This document shows positions 57,070-64,000 of a stretch of DNA of 64,000 nucleotides, one piece after another. The stretch is taken from NCBI GenBank assembly GCA_002699145.1, contig PABK01000008.1:62001-126000 (forward strand). Reading direction: 5' to 3'. The first letter of the stretch is position 1, and each line of letters opens with the position of its first letter. The notes below the pieces were generated by a model. The model was not told the DNA's origin and ran no database searches. It saw only the letters and a list, made by a program, of their open reading frames with translations. The stretch comes from Halioglobus sp. Lineage in GTDB: Bacteria > Pseudomonadota > Gammaproteobacteria > Pseudomonadales > Halieaceae. The translations under genes and the position numbers were made by a program.

Positions 57070-57804
57070 ATGTTGTTTGGCATCGACGAACTCAAGGGTA
57101 TGAAACTGTCGGCATTGGACGGGGAAATCGGCAAGTGCATGGATTTCCTGTTCGACGACGAGCACTGGGCGATCCGCTACATGGACGCCCGCGCGGGCAG
57201 CTGGCTGACCGGGCGCCGCGTGCTGATCTCGCCTATCTCACTGGGCGGTCCCGACTGGGACGCAGGCCAGTTGCCGGTGCGCCTGAGCCGCGAGCAGATC
57301 AAGGACAGTCCCGCACCGGCGCAGGACCAGCCTGTCTCGCGCGATTTCGAGCGCAGCTTCTTCAAGTTCTACGGCTACGGCTACTACTGGATGGGCGGCG
57401 CTACCTGGGGCGCAGGCCTGCTGCCCAGCGAACTGGAAAACCGGTACCTGGCGGAAACGGTGGACGATGACAGCAAGGACAACCACCTTCGCTCGTTACA
57501 GGAGGTCACCCACTACAAGGTGATGGCTGGCGGGGAAAAAGTCGGCAGACTGGACAACCTGCTGGTCGACGCCGCCAGCTGGACCGCACCCTACGTCGTG
57601 GTGGATACCGGCAACTGGCTGGCGCACGAGCGCGTGGTACTGCCCAGTCGCTGGGTCGGGGATATCTCCTGGGCGAAACGCGAGGTCGTGCTGCAAGTCG
57701 CCAGCCAGCAGGTAGAAGCCGCGCCGGCATTGCGCTCCGCCGCGCCGCTATCCAGGGACGACGAGTCGCGCTACCAGAACTACTTCGACAGCGCAGCCGC
57801 CTGA
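57070..57804 (+). CDS. Protein with two PRC-barrel domains
   Basis: Soluble protein of 244 residues built of two PRC-barrel units. The first (about 1-80) begins FGIDELKGMKLSALDGEIGKCMDFLFDDE; the second (about 139-215) begins EVTHYKVMAGGEKVGRLDNLLVD. Each contains the paired 'WTxRYVVVDTGxWLxGRxVLxSP' pattern typical of these stress-linked proteins. PRC-barrels often bind RNA or membrane complexes; a specific role is not known here. GGAGG precedes the ATG. Transcription is probably RpoN-dependent from 56969-56985, unusual for this family. The 3' end overlaps the small minus-strand gene by 25 bases. Confidence 0.9.
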   Translation: MLFGIDELKGMKLSALDGEIGKCMDFLFDDEHWAIRYMDARAGSWLTGRRVLISPISLGGPDWDAGQLPVRLSREQIKDSPAPAQDQPVSRDFERSFFKFYGYGYYWMGGATWGAGLLPSELENRYLAETVDDDSKDNHLRSLQEVTHYKVMAGGEKVGRLDNLLVDAASWTAPYVVVDTGNWLAHERVVLPSRWVGDISWAKREVVLQVASQQVEAAPALRSAAPLSRDDESRYQNYFDSAAA

Positions 57805-58052
57805 GGCGAGGCCGCCCGGCCAAAGCGCAGCTCGCGCTGCCGCGCAAGCTCACAGGCGCGGCGGCGCGAGGCCCGGCGCTCGCTGCGGGTGCGCAGTACC
57901 GGGTCGCGCGTGAGCTGCCCCTCGCGCATCACCTCCAGCCAGCGCCGCGACTTGTAGCCGGCCGGGGAGTTTGTCGCGCTCGTCACCTGCCTGGCGCGGT
58001 TATGGCGCGCCGCGAGGTACCTGTCGATGGATTCTTCCAGTCTGGCCAACAT
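57780..58052 (-). CDS. Small basic hypothetical protein
   Basis: Protein of 90 residues, rich in Arg, without signal peptide or membrane segment. GGAAGAGG just before the ATG supports translation. Its sequence (LEESIDRYLAARHNRARQVT...SRRWLEVMREGQLTRDP) suggests helices but no known domain. It overlaps the 3' end of the PRC-barrel gene. The 196 bases beyond its start hold nothing recognised. Confidence 0.55.
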   Translation of the reverse strand: MLARLEESIDRYLAARHNRARQVTSATNSPAGYKSRRWLEVMREGQLTRDPVLRTRSERRASRRRACELARQRELRFGRAASPQAAALSK

Positions 58053-58248
58053 CGCCTCTTCCTGTTTGTTCAGTTGCTAGGAATAAAGCAACAATCGGGC
58101 CAGGCAGCCTGTCGCAGCACGACGCCGCGCGGAACGGCAAGCGCGAACGCCTCACATGCCTGCGCGACGCGGCAAAAACGATTTCGCTCGAGCAGGCCGC
58201 AGGCAGCATGCGCCAGTACAGCTCTACCGCCCGGGTCCTGGCGTGGTG

Positions 58249-58575
58249 TTATTCCCCGCGGAGTCGCGCCACATGTTTCTCCACCAGTTCGAGATAGCGC
58301 GGCGTCTCGCCGATATCCTCGAAAATGGGGTCGCCCTCCTCGTCGCGGGCTATCACACGCTCGCCCTGCACGTAGGGGAAGCTGGCGACCACCTCATCCA
58401 GCGCCGCGTGCAACAGCTCGGCGATGAACTGCTCGGCACTGCGCCGCGGGTACATCTCGACCAGCGCCTCGATCTTGGCCGCGTCCTGCAGCGGCAGGCA
58501 GACACGGTAGCGCTCCCCGGCCGGGCCCGCCGCCGCGTCCCGGGCCCACATGGCCACGAGTTCATCAAACTTCAT
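58249..58575 (-). CDS. Conserved protein of the 'pilin assembly/type 1 pili tip component' group
   Basis: Protein of 108 residues with no signal peptide. KFDELVAMWARDA, YRVCLPLQDAAKIEALVEMYPRR and the GDPIFEDIGETPRYLELVEKH end match a small family found in Pseudomonas and relatives. The central part resembles a ribbon-helix-helix-like segment, and the common database name is not backed by function. GGAGTGAGGG stands before the ATG. It lies between small genes of the same strand. Confidence 0.72.
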   Translation of the reverse strand: MKFDELVAMWARDAAAGPAGERYRVCLPLQDAAKIEALVEMYPRRSAEQFIAELLHAALDEVVASFPYVQGERVIARDEEGDPIFEDIGETPRYLELVEKHVARLRGE

Positions 58576-58594
58576 TCGCCCTCACTCCTGTCTC

Positions 58595-58621
58595 CCGTGT
58601 ACCGGGCCACCGTGTACCGGG
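58595..58621. repeat. Short tandem direct repeat
   Basis: CCGTGTACCGGG occurs at 58595-58606 and again at 58610-58621 (period 15), just upstream of the small gene ending at 58249. Each copy contains the palindrome CCGTGTACCGG-like core, so it could be a tandem protein-binding site. Confidence 0.4.
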
Positions 58622-58636
58622 ACACCGCCTGCCGAA

Positions 58637-58661
58637 CCGCCCCATCACGTCAGTGGGGCGG
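58637..58661 (-). terminator. Possible hairpin after the dodecin gene
   Basis: CCGCCCC and GGGGCGG form a 7-bp G/C stem around an 11-base loop, 59 bases past the dodecin stop on its strand. No good T-run follows, so it is a weak candidate. Confidence 0.35.
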
Positions 58662-58719
58662 CTGGCCCCGCCGGGTATTACGGTCCGGCAGGGTCAGCGC
58701 TGCCGCCGTACAACCCGGT

Positions 58720-58935
58720 TCAACTTCCCTCGATCCTGAAACCAAGCTTGAGCACCACCTGGAAGTGATCCACCTCCCCATCGACAATATGGCCGCGGGT
58801 CTCGACGACCTCGAACCACTCGAGCAGGTCGACTGACTTTGCCGTTTGCCGGATGGCGTTGCGGATCGCATCGTCGATGCCCTCTTTCGAGGAACCCACG
58901 ATTTCCACTTTCTTGTAGGTGTGATGATTTGACAC
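58720..58935 (-). CDS. Dodecin family protein
   Basis: Small flavin-storage protein of 71 residues; dodecins form hollow dodecamers that bind riboflavin, FMN or FAD. The family patterns KKVEIVGSSKEGIDDAIRNAI, LEWFEVVETRGHI and HFQVVLKLGFRIE are all present; the W in the second is the flavin-stacking residue. GTG start behind AAGGAG. A candidate sigma-54 promoter lies about 120 bases upstream. Confidence 0.93.
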   Translation of the reverse strand: MSNHHTYKKVEIVGSSKEGIDDAIRNAIRQTAKSVDLLEWFEVVETRGHIVDGEVDHFQVVLKLGFRIEGS

Positions 58936-59055
58936 TGGCTTGCTCCTTTTCTGTTCGGTTTAACCGCTCGCCGCCGCGAGCTTCACTGCGACGACACGAC
59001 AACGCCGCGCGACCCAGGGAACACCCGGGTACAGCGGCACCATCCAATGACATGC

Positions 59056-59071
59056 AGCACGATTCGTGCCA
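59056..59071 (-). promoter_or_regulatory. Candidate sigma-54 promoter of the dodecin gene
   Basis: On the minus strand, TGGCACGAATCGTGCT has a perfect -24 element and the invariant GG-N10-GC spacing; the -12 element has one mismatch (GTGCT for TTGCW). It lies in the 318-base gap between the dodecin start and the fadE 3' end, in which I see no gene. Confidence 0.45.
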
Positions 59072-59253
59072 CGCAAAAGCCGTGTGCATATCGACCCACG
59101 GCGCCCTGGCGACGGCCGGTCGCAGCGGCGCCGCGGAAGCAGCGTGCAAGTTGTACAAACCGTGTGTAAATCTTGCGCCGCTGCACGCTGCGCTACGCAC
59201 TGCAATAAGCCCGCACACGGGCCGATGCCGTGCACACCCCACCCTTCGTACCG

Positions 59254-61656
59254 TTACAGCAGCTGGTCGAACTGGTCCGTGAGCAGGCAGTCGTAGCGTT
59301 TACGGTCGTAAGCCAGCAGGCGCTCCACGTCATCCCCCCCGATCACGCCCTTGCCGGCCGCCTCCTGCAGGCCGGCCTCCAGGGTATCCGCCTCGATCTC
59401 TCCCCTGGCGCGCGCCTTGACGAAGGCGACCCAGGGTTCCTCGACAGCGAGCAGCGCGCGGTAGGTCGACTCGACGCGGCCCACGGCGTCTTCCGGGTCA
59501 TCGCTGAGGTAGACGAACTGCGCCAGCGCCTCGCGCACCGGGTTCGGCTCCATGATGAGATTGCCCAGGTCGCGCGTCTGCTCGTCGCGCGGTGCGCGCA
59601 GCGCCAGGCCGGTGGGAAAGCAGATCACACGCAGCACGACGCCCAACGGGCGCAGCGGAAAATTGGCGCAGAACGCCAGCAACGCCTCCTGGGCGAAAAG
59701 CAGGGCGCGCTGCAGCGCGTAGTCGGCATGGGCCGTCGCCGCCTCACTGCGCGGCGTCATGTCGTGGTACTTGAGGATACTGCAGGCGATAAGCAACTGG
59801 CTGTGCACGTCGCCCAGGCGCGCCGACAACAGTTCGCGGCGCTTGATGTCGCCACCGAGCACACCCAGGGCGAGGTCGGCGCACAGCGCGAGCGCTGCAC
59901 TAAAGCGGCTGACCAACCGGTACCAGGAGCGGCTGAAGTCACTGGCGTCGTCCGGTGCGGCGGCGAACCGGCCGCGTGTCAGGCCGAACAGCAACGCGCG
60001 CGACAGGTTGCCCATGGCGTGCCCCAGATGGCCCAGCAACAGCGGGTCGAAGTTTGCCAGGCCCGTGCTCTCGTCCTCCTCCAGGGTCTGCAATTCCTCG
60101 AACAGGTAGGGATGGCAGCGCATCGCACCCTGGCCGAAGATCATCAGCGAACGGGTGAGGATGTTCGCGCCCTCCACGGTGATGGCCACCGGCAGCGCCT
60201 GGTACACCGGACTGAGGAAGTTGCGCGGCCCCTGCTGGATGGCGCGCCCGCTGACCACGTCCATACCGTGGTTGACCACCTCGCGCATCATCTCGGTGGT
60301 GTGGTACTTGGCCATGGCGGTCATCACCGCGGGCGCGCCATCCTCCAGCCCGCGGGTCACGAACTGGCGCATGGCCTCCAGGGTGTAGGCGGTGGAGGCG
60401 ATCTCGGCGGTGGCTTCCTGCACGCCCTCGAAACGGCCGACCTCCATATTGAACTGGCGCCGGATGCGGGCGTAGGCGCCCACGGTGAGATAGCACATCT
60501 CCCCCGCCGCCGTGGCCAGCGCGGGCAGCGACACGCCGCGTCCGGCGCCCAGGCACTCGATCAGCATGCGCCAGCCCTTGCCGGCCATGTCCGGCCCGCC
60601 GATGATCCAGTCGATGGGAATGAACACACCCTCGCCGCGGATGGGACCGTTCATGAAGGGCGAGCCCGGGTCGTGCCGCCGCCCGATCTCCACACCTTCG
60701 GTGTCCGCGGGCAGCAACGCGCAGGTGATGCCGTAGTCGACCTTGTCCGGGTCCCCTAGCAGGCCTTCCGGGTCTCGCAGCTTGAAGGCCAGGCCGACGA
60801 CCGTGGCCACCGGCGCCAGCGTGATCCAGCGCTTGCGGAAGGTCAGTTTCAGCCCGAGGACTTCCTCGCCCTGGTACTCCCCGCGGCACACCACGCCCAC
60901 GTCGGGCACGGCGCCCGCGTCGGAGCCGGCCTCCGGGCCGGTCAGCCCGAAACAGGGCAACTCGCTGCCGTCGGCGAGCCGAGGCAGCCAGTGGGACTTC
61001 TGTTCGTCCGTCCCGTACTTGACCAGCAATTCACCCGGACCGAGGGAGTTGGGCACCATGGCGGTCACCGCGGCGGTGATGGAACGGCTGGCCAGTTTGC
61101 TCATCACCCGGCTCTGTGCATAGGGGCTGAAATCGCGGCCGCCGTATTCACGCGGGATGATCAGGCCGAAGAAACCCTTGTCGCGCAGGAACTGCCAGGT
61201 TTCAGGGGACAGGTCCTGGCGCTGCTGCACGTCCCACTCGTCGATCAGGCCGCACAGCTCCTCGACCTCGCCGTCGATGAAGGCCTCCTCCTCCGCGCTC
61301 AGTTCAGGCAGCCGGTAGGCGGCGAACTCCCGCCAGCGCGGGTTGCCGCTGAACAAGTCCTTCTCCCACCAGGTGGTGCCGGCCTCCAGCGCCTCCCGTT
61401 CCGTGCTGCTCATGGAGGGCATCGCCTGGCGCAGCAGGCGGTACACGGGGGCGGTGAGGAAGCGCCGGCGCAGGTCCGGCAGGTTGAGCGCGGCCAGCAC
61501 CGCCAGGGTCACCAGCAGCAGCCAGAACATATCATCGCAGAACAGGGTGAGCGACAGTGCCGCCAGCCCGACCGCCACGGAGCCGGCAAGCAGCGACAGG
61601 CCGCGGTAGAAGACAAACAGTAGAACTGCCAGGTAGAGAATGAGAGCCAGCAACAT
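59254..61656 (-). CDS. fadE: Acyl-CoA dehydrogenase, FadE type
   Basis: First step of fatty-acid beta-oxidation; FAD-dependent; 800 residues (E. coli FadE 814). Two hydrophobic segments fill the first 60 residues, then an FadE-specific region with FLTAPVYRLLRQAMPSMSSTEREAL. The dehydrogenase core follows: EYGGRDFSPYAQSR, CFGLTGPEAGSDAGA and FRKRWITLAPVA. The ATG at 61656 has GGGAG upstream; a longer frame to 62124 is unsupported. It fits the FadL porin and aldehyde dehydrogenase elsewhere in the window as part of lipid use. Confidence 0.96.
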   Translation of the reverse strand: MLLALILYLAVLLFVFYRGLSLLAGSVAVGLAALSLTLFCDDMFWLLLVTLAVLAALNLPDLRRRFLTAPVYRLLRQAMPSMSSTEREALEAGTTWWEKDLFSGNPRWREFAAYRLPELSAEEEAFIDGEVEELCGLIDEWDVQQRQDLSPETWQFLRDKGFFGLIIPREYGGRDFSPYAQSRVMSKLASRSITAAVTAMVPNSLGPGELLVKYGTDEQKSHWLPRLADGSELPCFGLTGPEAGSDAGAVPDVGVVCRGEYQGEEVLGLKLTFRKRWITLAPVATVVGLAFKLRDPEGLLGDPDKVDYGITCALLPADTEGVEIGRRHDPGSPFMNGPIRGEGVFIPIDWIIGGPDMAGKGWRMLIECLGAGRGVSLPALATAAGEMCYLTVGAYARIRRQFNMEVGRFEGVQEATAEIASTAYTLEAMRQFVTRGLEDGAPAVMTAMAKYHTTEMMREVVNHGMDVVSGRAIQQGPRNFLSPVYQALPVAITVEGANILTRSLMIFGQGAMRCHPYLFEELQTLEEDESTGLANFDPLLLGHLGHAMGNLSRALLFGLTRGRFAAAPDDASDFSRSWYRLVSRFSAALALCADLALGVLGGDIKRRELLSARLGDVHSQLLIACSILKYHDMTPRSEAATAHADYALQRALLFAQEALLAFCANFPLRPLGVVLRVICFPTGLALRAPRDEQTRDLGNLIMEPNPVREALAQFVYLSDDPEDAVGRVESTYRALLAVEEPWVAFVKARARGEIEADTLEAGLQEAAGKGVIGGDDVERLLAYDRKRYDCLLTDQFDQLL

Positions 61657-61732
61657 GGACACTCCCGGCGCACGGCGCCCAGGTGAAACGATAACCCCGC
61701 CGGCGCTATGCCAGGCGCCGGCCCCTACCCCT

Positions 61733-61760
61733 AACATAGTCACTGGCGGTGAATGCGCAA
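61733..61760 (-). promoter_or_regulatory. Candidate sigma-70 promoter of fadE
   Basis: On the minus strand, TTGCGC and TATGTT are 16 bases apart, about 75 bases before the fadE ATG. Just downstream CCCCTACCCC-type repeats occur. The rest of the 301-base gap (61657-61957) holds no gene. Confidence 0.35.
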
Positions 61761-61957
61761 CAACAGGCGAAGTGGCAGTGCTCGAGCAGCGCCTGGAGCG
61801 CGCTGTGCAAGGTATTCCCCGGGGCGACACTGGCCTGCCGGTGCCGCAGAGAGGGAGAGCGCGGCGCACGCGCCGGGTACGCTGACGGCGCGGGATTTCC
61901 GCCCGCACGGGCAGCTGCCTGTCAGTGCCTGCAGGGCCGTCCAGAAGACGGAAACCC

Positions 61958-62362
61958 CTAGTTCCCGCGCCGCTCCTCGCGCTCCAGCAGCATCTGGGCG
62001 CGGCTGTGCAGTTCTTTCTTGTCGCGCAGGAAATCGAAACCGTCGTCCTGTCGCGGCGGGCGGGCCTGCTCTTGCCGCGCGGCCGGCTGCTCGGGGGGCA
62101 TGTTTCCCCGTGCGCGGCCCACACCCATGACCGCGAGCAGGAAGTATGCGAGCACGCCGCACACCAGCGCCAGCCACTTGAGCAGGTAGGACCAGACCAG
62201 GAAATCGCGATTGCCGGACAGCTCCACGTAGCCCAGGTATTCGCCGTGCAACACGTGCACCAGCAACACGAAGGCGACCAGCGCCAGCAGGCCGCGCCAG
62301 CGTGGCCGCAACCAGAGCAGCGCCGAACTGACCAGGGTGAAGCGGAGTAGCTGGTTGAGCAT
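61958..62362 (-). CDS. Hypothetical membrane protein
   Basis: Protein of 134 residues with three hydrophobic segments (about 7-20, 24-42 and 57-80) and a charged cytoplasmic tail (85-134) that ends in a helical DFLRDKKELHSRAQMLLEREE stretch. No family is recognised. It begins 3 bases after the stop of the upstream small gene, so the two form an operon. Confidence 0.7.
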   Translation of the reverse strand: MLNQLLRFTLVSSALLWLRPRWRGLLALVAFVLLVHVLHGEYLGYVELSGNRDFLVWSYLLKWLALVCGVLAYFLLAVMGVGRARGNMPPEQPAARQEQARPPRQDDGFDFLRDKKELHSRAQMLLEREERRGN

Positions 62363-62365
62363 ACC

Positions 62366-62599
62366 TCAGCTCAGCCCCAGCGTGATGAGCAACGCGACGA
62401 CCGCGGACTGCTTGATGCTGCGTTTCACCTTGTCCTCCTCGTCCTTGACGATCACCTCGAGTTCGTCGGCAGAGAAGTCCTCGAACTTGCGCTCGGACAG
62501 TGCGATTCGCGCCTTGGCCTGGGTGATCGCGCGCTCCCGGATCTTCGCGCGGTAGCGGTCCGCCACGCCCCCCCTGAGCTCACCGACTTTTTTCAGCAC
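62366..62599 (-). CDS. Small hypothetical protein with C-terminal membrane helix
   Basis: Protein of 77 residues from the GTG at 62599, with GAGGGG at good spacing; the frame runs back to 62791 but has no other supported start. A charged helical body (VADRYRAKIRERAITQAKARIAL...DELEVIVKDEEDKVKRS) ends in one hydrophobic segment (SAVVALLITLGLS). No known family. First gene of a two-gene unit with the membrane protein above. Confidence 0.68.
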   Translation of the reverse strand: MLKKVGELRGGVADRYRAKIRERAITQAKARIALSERKFEDFSADELEVIVKDEEDKVKRSIKQSAVVALLITLGLS

Positions 62600-62719
62600 G
62601 GGATTGTCCCCTCCTCTGCACGCATGCCTAATCTGGGGCAAATTCGCCCCGGGCGACCGTGCAAGTATACCACCGACCGCCCGCTGTCCGCGGGCCGCCG
62701 CCGGCCGGGCCCAGGGGCG

Positions 62720-62749
62720 AATGTAGAATATATTATTCTTTTTTATCAA
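62720..62749 (-). promoter_or_regulatory. sigma-70-like promoter of the small membrane-protein operon
   Basis: On the minus strand, TTGATA (-35) and TACATT (-10) are 18 bases apart within a strikingly A/T-rich patch. They lie about 120 bases before the GTG at 62599. The remainder of the 339-base divergent gap (62600-62938) shows no gene. Confidence 0.45.
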
Positions 62750-62938
62750 TAGCTTAGGATGTCTTCCTGAAGTAACAACAAAATGACGCATCCCGACCCG
62801 GGCGCGCCCTGGACACCGCGGCGGGCTACCACGTTTGGGTAGTGGCGCCCCCGTTCCCCCACCCCGCCCGCTGGCCTAGAGTCTCATCACGGGTACACAG
62901 GGCAACGCCTGACAACGATACCCGAGGGGATTACGCCT

Positions 62939-63139
62939 ATGAGCGCAAGTGGCCTGAAGCAACCGGCCCCCGCCCCGCACGGCGCGGCGGAAGATATCCT
63001 GGACATCGAGGTCATCCGGGACGAACACTACAAACAGAACACCGTCTACTGCAGCTGGCAGGAGATCATCTCCAACAGGACGCCGGACGACAGCGCCCTG
63101 CAGCTACCAGGGAGCATGCTGCCCCTGCCGCGGCGCTGA
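62939..63139 (+). CDS. Small hypothetical protein
   Basis: Protein of 66 residues with GAGGGGA upstream of its ATG and a strong terminator 29 bases after its stop; these are the main grounds for calling it. The centre (DILDIEVIRDEHYKQNTVYCSWQEI) looks like an acidic helix followed by an aromatic patch. No family, signal peptide or membrane segment is recognised. Confidence 0.6.
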   Translation: MSASGLKQPAPAPHGAAEDILDIEVIRDEHYKQNTVYCSWQEIISNRTPDDSALQLPGSMLPLPRR

Positions 63140-63167
63140 CGGCGCCCGGCACACCAGTTCTCCATTT

Positions 63168-63199
63168 GGCTGGCCCGCTTCGGCGGGCGCCTTTTTTTC
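63168..63199 (+). terminator. Rho-independent terminator
   Basis: GGCTGGCCCGC pairs with GCGGGCGCC (one bulge) around TTCG, followed by seven T. It ends the small gene at 62939-63139. Confidence 0.88.
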
Positions 63200-63379
63200 C
63201 CAACAACAGTTGTCAGCGCGGCATTTTGCGCGCCGCTTGGCAGTTTGCGGCATTAATTCCCCTGGCACGGCCCTCAGGCGCGGCTTTTTGCGGTAGTATT
63301 TTCGCTTCTCGCCCCCGGGGCAGTGGGCGCGGTAAACCTTCACAAATATAAGCAATCCGGACTGTCAGCACGCCTCATC

Positions 63380-64000
63380 ATGAAGCAATGTCTCATCGTA
63401 CTGGGAATGCACCGCAGCGGGACCTCCGCGTTCACCGGCCTGCTCGACCTGCTGGGGGTAAACCTCGGCAGCCGCATGCTGGAGACCCAGGCCGACAACC
63501 CCAAGGGCTTTTTCGAAAACAAGTACGTGGTGCAGGCCAACGACTGCATCCTCGAGACGCTGGGCAGCAGCTGGGACGACACCCTGCCCCTGGCAGAGGG
63601 GTGGCGCGAGCACTTCGAGGGCGCGCAACTGCACCAGGACATCCGCGCCTTCCTGCGCCGGGACATGCTCGAAGGACAGCTTAGCGCACTGAAGGACCCG
63701 CGGTTGTGCCGCCTGCTGCCCCTGTGGCTGCCGCATTTCGCCGCCGAGGGCGTGACACCGCACTTCGCCCTGGTAATTCGCAACCCGCTGGAAATCGCCG
63801 ACTCCCTGCGCCAGCGCAACGGCTTCTCCAGCGCCAAGTCGCTGCTGTTGTGGATGCAGTACACACTGGACGCGGAGCGGCACAGTCGCGGCCGTCCGCG
63901 CGGATTCGTCAACTTCGACGACCTGCTGGCGCAACCGCGTCAGGCCGTCACGCGCCTGTTCGACAGCGCCGGACTGGACATGCCGGCCGAAGGCGCCGCC
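63380..64000 (+). CDS. Sulfotransferase-family protein, 3' end outside window
   Basis: The first 207 residues of a sulfotransferase-like enzyme; the frame is open to the right edge. The PAPS 5'-phosphosulfate loop is at residues 7-15 (VLGMHRSGT). IRNPLEIADSLRQRNG near 135-150 corresponds to the 3'-phosphate-binding region with the conserved R and S. Such bacterial enzymes sulfate surface glycans or small molecules, and some are fused to glycosyltransferases; the missing end could decide. No strong ribosome site is seen, and in-frame alternatives are few. Confidence 0.85.
   Translation, partial: MKQCLIVLGMHRSGTSAFTGLLDLLGVNLGSRMLETQADNPKGFFENKYVVQANDCILETLGSSWDDTLPLAEGWREHFEGAQLHQDIRAFLRRDMLEGQLSALKDPRLCRLLPLWLPHFAAEGVTPHFALVIRNPLEIADSLRQRNGFSSAKSLLLWMQYTLDAERHSRGRPRGFVNFDDLLAQPRQAVTRLFDSAGLDMPAEGAA

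Noticed and set aside
59230-60759. A 509-codon plus-strand frame opposite fadE
   Set aside because: Antisense shadow of a clear FadE gene; His/Gln/Arg-rich with no domain.

Overview
The window looks like chromosome from a marine gammaproteobacterium of high G+C content. A Halieaceae-like (OM60/NOR5) or related Cellvibrionales lineage fits best. The grounds are the 'proteobacterial dedicated sortase system', a TonB-dependent receptor, several sulfatases, FadL and FadE, gammaproteobacterial UvrB, YqjD/E/K and dodecin. The taxonomic call is inference. I see no CRISPR array, insertion sequence or replication origin.

Region 1 (1-4344): a VIT/VWA sortase-target protein (cut by the left edge) lies divergent to its response regulator and histidine kinase. 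Region 2 (4319-7000): uvrB, tRNA-Asn with a clear promoter and terminator, and a decayed serine-recombinase tail beside the tRNA. Region 3 (7008-14752): two lipoproteins sharing an N-terminal module flank a divergent TetR/molybdopterin-oxidoreductase pair; then a secreted protein with a PEP-CTERM-like tail. Region 4 (14753-18216): visibly lower G+C, with a subtilisin-family protease, a stand-alone I9-propeptide-like small protein, and a secreted protein of unknown function.

Region 5 (18794-34148): uptake and degradation genes. These are a TonB receptor, an ALDH3-type aldehyde dehydrogenase, a frameshifted sulfatase, two translationally coupled radical SAM enzymes, a sulfatase-fold protein without the formylglycine Cys, and a run of DUF2860 porin, FadL porin and arylsulfatase. 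Region 6 (34226-37881): an AstE-like deacylase, an AI-2E family permease, and a yqjD-yqjE-yqjK-like operon.

Region 7 (38165-46895) is the most distinctive. A NapC/NrfH-type tetraheme quinol dehydrogenase overlaps an octaheme HAO-family cytochrome. Divergent from them are a UbiA prenyltransferase and a complete MtrA/DmsE-MtrB-MtrC/OmcA outer-membrane electron conduit. That makes 32 CXXCH motifs in four cytochromes. A near-perfect FNR/ANR box lies upstream of the mtr operon. Together they could take electrons from quinol to a periplasmic N- or S-oxide reductase and across the outer membrane.

Region 8 (47076-64000): a two-gene RND efflux system, glutamate-type dehydrogenase, acnA and fumC (divergent), a PRC-barrel protein with a textbook sigma-54 promoter, small stress-type proteins including dodecin, fadE, small membrane and hypothetical proteins, and the start of a sulfotransferase-like gene cut by the right edge.
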